DNA of 64,000 bases, from positions 7,898,501 through 7,962,500 of the forward strand of contig NC_056550.1 of NCBI RefSeq assembly GCF_910596095.1, in the 5' to 3' direction. This stretch comes from Thunnus maccoyii. Lineage: Eukaryota > Chordata > Actinopteri > Scombriformes > Scombridae. The translations under genes and the position numbers were made by a program. The notes beneath the pieces were generated by a model. That model searched no databases and had not been told where the DNA came from. It was given only the letters and a program-made list of their open reading frames with translations. Shown in pieces: positions 51,701 to 61,649 of the stretch (positions are counted from its first letter, which is position 1; each line of letters begins with the position of its first letter).

Positions 51701-54700
51701 CAAAGACATGGGTCCTGTCGACATGGGGCCCTATGGTGAAAAAGTATGTTTCCCTTACAGCAAGTGCTCTTTAAAGTGCTCATGAAACTGCTTAACCGCA
51801 ATTCCATGTTCAGTGTTGATGAACTCTGCTTGAAAAACAACAATCAAATGAGAAATCTTCAACTACAAATTTATTGCTATTGTTGTATGGTTTCCATTTT
51901 ACTCTGCTCCAGATGGGTGGCCATGGAGTGTTTGTTGGCAGTGGTGGAGGGATGCCTCAGCCTCGAGGGATGCACCAGCCTGGCATGCATCCCATGAACC
52001 CCTCCCAGGGGTTACGTGCTCAAGTGCCTCATCAGTTCCTGTCTGCTCAGGTCTGGTGTCTTCTTTGTCTAATGTTTCTAAGTACTAAATTAATATTGCC
52101 CATACGGCTGACGCTGCATGTGAATAGTTGGAGAGGTGGAGGGAAAGATATGCATTAAACTCATAGTGATACTCTGGGCAGTTGGTTAGTTGGCTGCTGT
52201 CTAGCAGAATAATTTATTGCCTGACTACCTTAATGATCTGGCAATAGATATCACAAAAATGGCTTTTTGGCCACTAACACAATGTTTAGACATGATAAAA
52301 CAATGACTTTATTTATTTATTTCTTGTGTTCTGTATATGAACTATTAATTCAATTGTTTTCCCAGAACACTTTGGCAACATCTTTAGTTCTCTGTCACAC
52401 ATCTTTCATCAGACACCTTGTAAAATTACCAAACTGGAGATGACGTTTTAGTTGTCTTATTCATCTCATCTTATAAATGAATGCAGGCCCGCACTTGTTG
52501 CATCTTGAAGTCTTCTTTGTCTCTGGAAAATACAACTATGTTTTAAGGAGCGGCTGCTCAAAATCACTTGCAGAAGTCTGCCCTCTTGCAGACAAATTCA
52601 GTCCCACAGCAATAAATAAACTGTCTTACACACCTGCATGGTAGATGGGATAGCCATGATAAGAAATGTCACTCTTTGAGTGACAGCTATTTATATGCAT
52701 AGATTTGTAATGAATGGAGTTTAATCAATTAGAGTATCCCTGTTTCTTATGGTTGGTATTATCACTCAAAGTTTCTGTATCAATAGCTTTATGTAATTGA
52801 ATTGCTGTGACATACAGGTGCCGGGTCCTATGCTGAAGCAGATGCCCTCTCCTGGTGGCAGTGTGGGTGGAGTGGTCGGAGGAGTAGGCGGCGTCAGTGG
52901 CGTTGGAAGTGTTGGAGGGGTCGGTGGTGTTGGTGGAGGAATGTTCCCTCCTCAGATTTCCCCACAGCAGCTAGCAATGCTCAGCAACATTTACCCCCAC
53001 ATGCAGCAGTTCCATCTGGTATGTGCCTAATGCTAGATTGTTCATTGATGTATTAATTCATCACATTAAATATTTATTTCAATTTTGATGGTTTTGCACC
53101 ACAGCCTGTGTAACTCTGCATTGGAATATCTTAAAATGCACGGTGAATTGTATTAAACCCACCCCTTATAGTGCACTCACAGTATCTGTATGTGAACAGT
53201 AGCTTGTAATATTCTTTGTTTACCTCCATCTCTGAACATTTCTGCCCTCCAACCCACAGGCTTGTCAACTCCTGCTACAACAGCAGCAACAGCAGCAGCA
53301 GCAGCAGCTCCTGCAGAACCAGAGGAAGTTCCCTCAGCCTCAGCCTCTCAGGCAGCAGCCAGACCCACAGCAGGTGAGCATTATTGTGTTTTATACAGTA
53401 CCATGCAATGTCACCAGGACCTCAACCATTACTATTGTACCTGTATATCTCCGCTGCAACATCACTGTCTCAATCACACTACAGAACATACTAATTGTTA
53501 GGTGTTGTAAGTGCACTCTATATATGGGAAGTGTTTAGAACTGTTCAGGTGATTATTTCACTCTGAATAATTAGTTGAGATTTACTGCCTTTGGGTAGTG
53601 CCAGGAAAAGTCTCAGTCACAAAGAGCTACACACTAATTAGTAAGACTTAACATACTCTCCATGATCTTCTGGTAGTCCCTTAATGTGACTACAATGTGC
53701 CCTTTCATCATGTAGGCTAGAATCTGTAAATTTTTATACGTTGGTAATTAAAGTTTTAACTCACCGAGTCTATTTGTGACCATTCAGTGTACTTTGCAAT
53801 TATTCTGATTTATGTTCTTAAATCTTGTCCTTCTCAGCTGGCGAGGATTATGGCTATTCTGCAGCAGCAAAGACAGCATCAGCATGGTGGAGTTGGAGGA
53901 GCAGCAGGAGGGAGCTCCAAACTCTCCCCGTCTCACCTGGGCCTATCCAAACAGCCCATGGTAGACCCCCTTCCGCATCCTGGGATGGGTGGCCCCTTAT
54001 CAGACCTACATGCCAAAACCCAAGGGATGTACTCGGGTGAGTCCTGCAAGCAAATTGTTTGTGGGTTAGACTGCATTGGTCAGATGTGATGCAATCAGCT
54101 CTATATGTACAACTATAAATAAAACGGATATAGCTAATTAAGGTTTAAAGTTGTATGTGTTAGGCTGCCAAAATAACATTGTAGAATCCTATCTTATGGT
54201 ACATGAAGTTATCAGATCCACATAGAATGAGGAGAGTTGGGATCTTCATATGTTTGTCTAGGTGGGCCAATAACAACCATCCAGTCATATCCAACTTATT
54301 TGTGCCAACACAAGCATATGTTACCTTTGTCATCATTGTTGCTGTAACAACAGCCCACCATTTTAAACAGCTTCTGGCCTTCATTACTTTGTGTTCAGTG
54401 TCACTGGGATTGCACACATTTGGGTGGGGGCTATAATTTACCAGTTTAGCCAGTCTTTATTGAACTGAACTTGAGTGGAATGCAGTATAACCATGAATAT
54501 TTGTGTTTTTCCTCTTGTTAGGGCTTGCCCCTGGCGGTAACCTGTCAGGACTAGAGCTCGGTCCCATGATGGGAGGGATGAAGGACACAGGAGGACAGCA
54601 GTCCCGCTTCAAATGGATGATGGAGGGACATTCCCCAGCTCCATCTCCCCCTGACACAAACCTTCACAAGAATGGTAGGTTAACATGGTTTGTAACATGA

Positions 54701-57700
54701 TTTTTGCATAGACAAGATTCACACACCTCACACCTCAGTCAGTGATTTGAAACATAATAATGTCGATCGGCTTGACCTTATTTCTCTCTACCTTGCCATT
54801 CCCAAGGCCCTTTACCCAGCGCTTTAAAGGTGAGAGGAGGATCCCCTTACTCCCAGTATGAAATGCTGGGCGGTGAAGGTTTAGGTATTCCCCCTCAAGG
54901 CTCTGCAGACAACTGGCACCGGACCCCCGGGAGTAAAATGGGGAACAAACCTGCCACATCCAGCTGGCCTCCAGGTGAATCCGTCTTTCTTTGCTTCTTG
55001 ATACTATATGATGAATTGTGATGAGACAACAGATAATTTAATTTCAACTGAGGCTCAAATATGCAGGGGGCCATATTGCCATCTTATTTTCATAGCCTTC
55101 CAATACATGTTGGGTGTTATAAATAAATGTCACGTTAAGCAAAGGGGTGTCACGATTTCGATTCTAAATTATAAATCGATTGAAAATGAGCGTTTGATTT
55201 CAAACTTCAAAGAAACAACAGAACTGGAAAATCCTCCTGCTTCCCTGAAGTCACCGGTGTGGAAACAGTTTGCCTTCCCCATGAGTTGTCTAAACAATGA
55301 ACACGTCGTTGACAGAGGAACTACAGTTTATAGGCTATGCTACACACTTTGGTAAAGTTGTAAATATATTGACAGATTTGAAGTTCCCGGATCAATAACT
55401 CATTAGTGAAACGTTGAAACAGTAGGTAGGGTAGTCAATAGTTGTAAGGTAGTCAATGAGCTACAACTGAATTTTCACCATAACTAGCCGTCCTCTGAGC
55501 TGGACTAATAACATCGGTCTCTATGTACAGCCGGCTGTGAGATGAGCGCGTTGGGGCATAAACCAATGATCTGTTGATCTTTACGAATCAAGACTTGATA
55601 GTGTAGCAATGGTATAGCTGTCAGTGCTGAAAAAACATGTTTAAATCGAATCATGACCTTAAAATGGAAAGTCAGATTGAATTGTGGATTTGGAGAATGA
55701 TGACACCCCTAGTTAAACACACGAGGAGGCTTAGTCAAATTGTCCCCAAATAAATAAATAAATAATAGTGGGATCAGCACACCCTCAACCACCAGATTTT
55801 GGTTATGTTATCTTTGTATTTGATTTTTAAAAAATGCATTAGCATTATAGCATTTCATTTCAATCATTCAATGTTTTCTGTTCTCTGATGATAGAGTTCC
55901 AGCCCGGTGTGCCCTGGAAGGGAATCCAGAGTAGTGGAGACCCAGAGTCCGACCCCTACATGACCCCTGGTAGTGTTCTTGGCTCCCCAGGACCCCCAAC
56001 CCTTAACGACTCTGACCACCAGTTACTGCGAGACAACATAGGTATTTGACTAAATGTGCCAAATATTTTGATGAATATAGCTGTTTGTTTCAGCAGACTG
56101 TTATCTTTCCTGACATCACATACAGATCTCAAAAATCATGACATTTGTTAAAGTAATACATGAGTTCAAAGTTCTTTGGTTCACAAGTAAAACCAAAGCA
56201 TAGATTACATGGGCTTGTGTTTTTCATTTACTGACTCCTCATCTTTCTCTCACATGCACAAAATGAGGCATGCAGCCAAGTTTTACTTTTTTGTTTAAAT
56301 CAGTAGTTTTTTAATACTTAAAGATGAATCAAATCATCACACACTTGTTTATGGGGAAAGTGCGTTGCCCCGCATCCTAAATACAGTATGTTTCCTTACT
56401 TCTCTTAGTGAAATTCAGAAAGGAGAACATACACGTTTTAGAAATCCCTGAAAACAGGCTCCAGTGCCATTTATTGGTATAAAGTCTTTGGTCAAAGGTT
56501 TGACAAACAGTGTTCTTCACAGGCTCTATCTCCAGTCCAGCTGAACTATAGTCATCTTATCTTGTTTATCACAGGATGTTTTATTCAGATAACCTTGTAA
56601 TGTTTCATAGGGCCAAATCCCTCCCTCAACACCTCGCTGCCTTCACCAGGTGCCTGGCCCTACAGTGCCTCAGACAGCCCCCTCAGCAATGCACACAGCA
56701 CAGGTATGTTTTCATTATTTTAATCTCTTTTTTTCTACTGCATTTTGACTTTGGAATCTCTTTCATGGTATTAGCTCAGTTGTTATTTGCTTTGCTGTTT
56801 CTTGATTTCTGTTACTACAATTGTTTTCACTATATTTCACTGGTGTACAAGTTATGCTTTTTCTACAAAGACGCCAAAGGAATTACTCTCCACTCCCATT
56901 TCTGTGGTTTGTTTGTGAAAACACATTTTCCCCCTCTTTTCCCCACCGCCCCATTTCCTCTTCAGGAAAGTACTCGGAGTACAAGCCCAGCTGGCCCCCA
57001 GAGCCCATCGGACAAAACAAGTTGTGGAAGACCAATCGCAACAGCTCACAGCTGCCACGCCCCCCTCCTGGCTTAACCAATCAGAAGCAGGCCTCACCTT
57101 CCCCATGGGGTAGTGGAGGCCCGCGGTTAGCCCGGGGCTGGGGAGGGGGTGGGATCAACCAAGAGTCAAGATTTGGGCCAGGTACTGTTTACAGGGGAAA
57201 GATCAGATTATTTCGTAACCATTTGTCTGCTTATAACTTCACTATATACAGTATAGATAAAGTCTCAGGTTTGACTACAGTAACATGGAAGCTATAATAA
57301 AAGTTGTCTTTATTTAAGTAAAGTCATCTTCAGCATTGTCTTGATATCCTCACTAACTGGTTCGTCCTTGTCCTCCTTTCTGTTTCTCTTCTTGTCTTTA
57401 TAGGCTCAGCTTGGAGTGATGGTGTGGCCTCTAGAGGCAGTTGCTGGTTGCTGCTGAGCAACCTGACCCCTCAGGTAAGGAGTGCAAAAAAGAGGGAAGG
57501 ACAGATTAAGAGAGTTGGAAACCATGAGAGGAGACTTCAGGGTTCAGGGATGTTGTAGCACAAGAGACACAAGGAAAATATTTCCTATAGTGACATTGTA
57601 GAGAATAGACAGGAAAAGAGAAGAGGGAGATTTGGATTCGTACATACAACAAAGGTCTGCTGCCGGAATCAAGGTGCAGACAATGACGTTATGTGGCGTT

Positions 57701-59200
57701 CCTCTTAACAGAGGCTTAATTTGAGTAAGCTGTGCAAGTAACTTAGAATTTGAATTTTCTTACAACCGTTCATCACAGCAGAATTTATCACAGCTATAAA
57801 ATAAAACGGCTACCCAGGCAGATTTGCCAAGATTTGAATTTGAAAGCAATAAACCGCTGTGGTCATTCATCTGTATTCTCCTTCAGTCTGTCTTATGCAA
57901 ATGAGACGGAGTGATGCGTGACCCAGCTGTAATTGGATTGTGAAGTTGGATGAGCCATTTAATCAATTAGGGTTTGCACAAATGACACTAGCATGAGACT
58001 TCTCTGGGAAAGGCTCAGAAATTAAAATGTTTAATGGTAAGTCTAGACAAAGTTTTTAGTTATATAGATTTTTTTTTTTTTAACAATAATCCATTTGGCC
58101 TTACTCAGTGCTCATGTGCACTCGCTTGTATTTCTTCCTCCCATAGTTAACTTTTGACAGAATTACAGACACAGATAAAGCCACAGTGTACAGTCTCACA
58201 ACATAATTTATTAATGTAAATTCTCATACACATAACCATTATTGTATAACCTCCTAGATACCCTGACCTTTTTCTGTTCCTATAATTGATGACTCAAGAT
58301 TGTGGACAATTATTATAACATTGACACATCACTCACACACACAGACGCGCACAATCTTTGAGACTTAACCTTTCTTCTTCTTTCCCTGTAGATCGATGGC
58401 TCCACACTGAGGACTATCTGCATGCAGCACGGCCCCCTGCTGACCTTCCACCTCGGCCTGACCCAGGGCAGCGCTCTGATTCGCTACAGCAGCCGGCAGG
58501 AAGCAGCCAAGGCCCAGGGTGCACTGCACATGTAGGTTAACCTGTAACATCCCTAATACACATCTACTTGACAATGAACATGCTCTTGTCAATCTAAAAA
58601 GCATTAATCTTTCAACTCTCCCTTAGGTGTGTACTGGGCAACACCACAATCCTGGCGGAGTTTGTGAGTGAGGAAGAAGTTGCTCGCTATTTTGCACATT
58701 CCCAGGCCGGAGGGGCAGAGGGGGCCAGCTCAGGAGGGGCAGCGGCTGGAGGGACGCAGGGTTCATCTGGAACAGGCACAGCTGTGGCCAGCAGTGGAGG
58801 TAGCTCCCCAGGAAGTGAGCGGGCAGCAGCGGGCACAACTTCAGGTGGAAACGGAAACGGTGGTGGAGGAGGGGAAAGTGGAGGCACAGTTCTAAGTAGT
58901 GTAAGGTCCCCCGGCTCTGGCTGGCAGAGTCTCGATGGTACAGGCAGTTCTTCAGAAACATCTTCAGCCCAAGGACCAGGGCTGGGGATATTTTCCCAGT
59001 GGAGCACTAACGGGGCAGGGGAGGGCGGAGGTGTTGGGGGAGTAGAGTCCGGGAGGTCTGGACTTTGGGGAGGCATGACTGCGGGATACCCCAGCAGCAG
59101 CTTATGGGGGGCACCGCAAATTGAGGAAAGGCACCAAATGGACAGCCCTGCCGCTTTGTTGCCCGGTGATCTGCTGGGGGGAGGAGCTGATTCAATCTGA
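45752..59200 (+). CDS. tnrc6b: GW182-family silencing protein TNRC6B
   Basis: Twenty coding exons close in frame to 2058 aa (human TNRC6B about 1830): 45752-45808, 46139-46160, 46588-47025, 47415-50294, 50483-50635, 50813-51003, 51246-51308, 51585-51743, 51913-52050, 52818-53018, 53260-53373, 53838-54036, 54522-54674, 54807-54974, 55895-56041, 56611-56703, 56966-57181, 57404-57474, 58392-58531, 58627-59200. It binds Argonaute through GW/WG tryptophans and recruits PABPC and CCR4-NOT for microRNA silencing in cytoplasmic P-bodies. The 2.88-kb exon carries at least twenty GW/WG pairs and [16 protein letters not shown]; the Ago hook lies near residues 1049-1090 ([18 protein letters not shown]). 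Then come a Q-rich tract (about 1435-1472), PAM2 near 1640-1657 ([14 protein letters not shown]), an RRM near 1808-1885 and a C-terminus ending [14 protein letters not shown]. The start is the first in-frame ATG. Gly/Ser-rich expansions explain the extra length. TNRC6C is less likely. Confidence 0.95.
46036..46060. repeat. (TA)n microsatellite
   Basis: About twelve TA units in the tnrc6b intron between coding exons 1 and 2. Confidence 0.85.
46354..46435. mobile_element. Tc1/mariner-like palindromic mini-MITE
   Basis: An 82-bp element with 23-bp terminal inverted repeats (TACAGTACCAGTCAAAAGTTTGG and its mirror, one mismatch). The 'accagtcaaaagtttgga' word is widespread in fish genomes, usually as ends of a longer element. 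TA dinucleotides at the ends fit Tc1/mariner target choice. It lies in a tnrc6b intron and has no coding capacity. Confidence 0.65.
55142..55711. mobile_element. hAT-type MITE with 8-bp target-site duplication
   Basis: The element begins AAGGGGTGTCACGATT and ends in ATGATGACACCCCTA, giving short terminal inverted repeats. It is flanked by GTTAAGCA (55134-55141) and GTTAAACA (55712-55719), an 8-bp duplication with one mismatch, as expected for hAT. It is 570 bp, encodes no transposase and sits in the tnrc6b intron between exons 14 and 15. Confidence 0.75.
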
Positions 59201-60665
59201 AGAGCCCCCCTCCCCCCTCCATTTGTACGTGTAGGTTTGGACACTGATACAACATACACTGGGATACATATGTACTTACTATAGCACACACACACATTTA
59301 CATGGTATGCATATTAATGTACTACACATTTACACACATGTGCATACATATACATGGTATGCATATTAATGTGCACACACATAAAGCAGAAATGTGAGAC
59401 ATGCTTACACACATTCTCGTGGCCAGACTTAAGCTATTATATAAACAAATGCAGGGACTGTTAGATGTGTATACAGCCTTTTTCCACAGATGAAGATTTC
59501 AACTGCTTAGACTTGAAACCTGAAAAAAAAGAATGAAAAGTCAGTTGGTCTGAAAGACTTGACTGGATTGCAATGTGCTTAGTAAATAGGGGACTTTTCA
59601 ACAGATTTACATACACATGCACACACCAAAAACAGACAAGCCTTCAGACAGATAGGCACTGTAAACAGCATTACCTTCATCGTATAAGAGAACTTAAAAC
59701 TACTACATGATGTGAGGTTTAAGTGCAGTTTGTATTCATGTCTCTTAAGAAAAAAGAAAAAAAAAACGGAGACCGAATCCAAACACATGCAAACAGCTCT
59801 GATTGACAACAAAACTGTATCTTACTGTGTATGTTAAGTTTGGTTTTTTTCAGTTTGTTTGTATGTATGGTTTTAATTTTTGAACAGTGAAAATATTGAA
59901 AAATGTCATTGTTTTGTTTTCAAAATGCTGACCTCCTACTGTTGTATCTTGCGCACTCTTTCTCTGTTATTCTCTCTTGAACATGTTTGTTACTGTTGCA
60001 GTGATAAATGTTAAAATTGCTGGCAGTTTGAGGCTATGTTGCATTTCTCCATGTGTCGATACTGCGCGCAGTATCATACACACTATATGGACATGAGTAT
60101 GAGTGAGACTGAGACCAAGTAAGTGGATTAAACCACCACAGTTTTGTGCGTGTGTGTGAATGTGAGGACCGTGTGTGTGTGCATGTTACTGCCTGTCATT
60201 AATGTGGGCAAGGCTGCTTACTATACAGAAGGTCTATACAAAATGTTTTGAGTGCATTCGGTATACTGCTGACTGTGTGTTAAGAAATATTGGCACTAAT
60301 GCTTTTTCTCTCATTTGAAGTTGTTTGTTTTTTTAGCAGACTTGTCTTTTTTATTGTCCGACCTGCAATAATAAAAAAGAACATTTTAATGACACAAAGA
60401 GCTGAAGGCATACGCGTTGAGAAAATGGACATGCCAAATCTTATCAAACTGTGTGGAATGGGAGGGAGGGGTGGGACGGGTTGTTTACAGATGCAGAGTA
60501 AGAGTTACCGTACGTTTTTAATGTTTTGTTGTTGTGTATTTGTTTTAAATTAAGACAGGCTTTAACACTCCTGTTCAGTGTTTTCGTTTTGAGATTTTAC
60601 AAAGGAAAAATTTATTTAAACAAATGAGAACAAGATTAATAAAGATGAAAGTATTGGCTTCTAAA
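59201..60665 (+). other. tnrc6b 3' UTR
   Basis: About 1.4 kb, ending at AATAAA (60638-60643) followed by a TG-rich downstream element (gtcttgtggtcatttctgtgatg). It contains a 21-bp direct repeat at 59300-59320 and 59352-59372 and many AT-rich stretches. MicroRNA and Pumilio sites may be present, but I did not map them. Confidence 0.7.
60638..60643 (+). terminator. tnrc6b polyadenylation signal
   Basis: A canonical AATAAA with a GU-rich downstream element within about 30 nt. It is the first strong combination after the stop codon at 59200. Confidence 0.65.
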
Positions 60666-61355
60666 TTTGTCTTGTGGTCATTTCTGTGATGTTTTTTGTT
60701 TGTTTGTTTGTTTTTGTGTGAATTCAGGTTCAGGTTAAGCAGCTTTAAACTGTCCCTTATCTATTAATTAATAATGCTGTCTTGTGCATGTTACATTGTT
60801 GAATATGGCAAAGAAATGACATTAAAGACAAGACAGGGAAACAAGCGAGCTCGTCCATCTGTCACCCTCTCATTACTATCCACAAACCAATCCTATTTAA
60901 TACCCACGTCATCCTACAGTAAGCCACTGCTTACTGTATGAAATGATTTACTCCCTCTGATGCAATTACGAGTGTGTTAACTGGACATACTGTTGTCCAC
61001 AGAAACGCTATTATAGACCAATAATTTTGTTGAAGAGTTCAGGGAATTCTCTTGACATTTTGTGGCAAATGTACACTGATATGCAGGTTGAGCCCATTGA
61101 TCATAATAGATTTAAGTGTGTACAGCAGGCCACCAAAATGACAGAAAAGTGATGGATGGACTTAATTGATTATATGTGGGAAAATACAATTATTACTTAT
61201 TGTCATTCACTGGCATTATAACATGGTGCGTATGTTACTGTTGGCATAATAGGCACAACCAGATTCACTCTGAATACATAGCAGTGTGAAAATCAATAAC
61301 CGTAGAAAACGGAATAATTAATGAATGGTCAAATTTATGGAGGACGGAGCAGTAA
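60666..61355. other. Intergenic stretch downstream of tnrc6b
   Basis: About 690 nt of unremarkable AT-rich sequence containing a short (GTTT)n run near 60697-60715. No gene or repeat is recognised. Confidence 0.5.
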
Positions 61356-61649
61356 TGTGTGACGTATGCCCTGACATCCAGAGGATGACATCATCGACGT
61401 TGTGAACAGGCACGTTGTTAAGTAACGAGAGGGGGAGACAGACTCGAGTGGAGAACGGCCGCTCGCTCGTGCCGCTGGAGCTTCTCAGGGACTATCAACA
61501 GGGAGTGCAACCGACGACAGAGCTAAGAGCTGGGGGAATGAGAGTCGCCAGAATCCGCTCCCATCCTCCTCTGCCCAGGCCCCTATCCGACTGACAACCA
61601 TCAGAACAGAATCTCCACCGAACCAGCTCTCATACGAACCCAATATCGG
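61356..61649 (+). promoter_or_regulatory. Promoter and first exon of an unidentified + strand gene
   Basis: A CpG-rich block with ATF/CRE-like sites (TGACGTAT near 61360, TGACATCAT near 61386) leads to a GTGAGT donor at 61650. An ATG at 61538 opens a 19-codon frame that stops inside the exon, so the exon is probably 5' UTR. In human the TNRC6B neighbours include ADSL, SGSM3 and MRTFA, but nothing here identifies the gene. Confidence 0.45.

Noticed and set aside
58687-59295. 202-codon minus-strand frame at the end of tnrc6b
   Set aside because: Antisense of the conserved TNRC6B C-terminus, with no independent signals.
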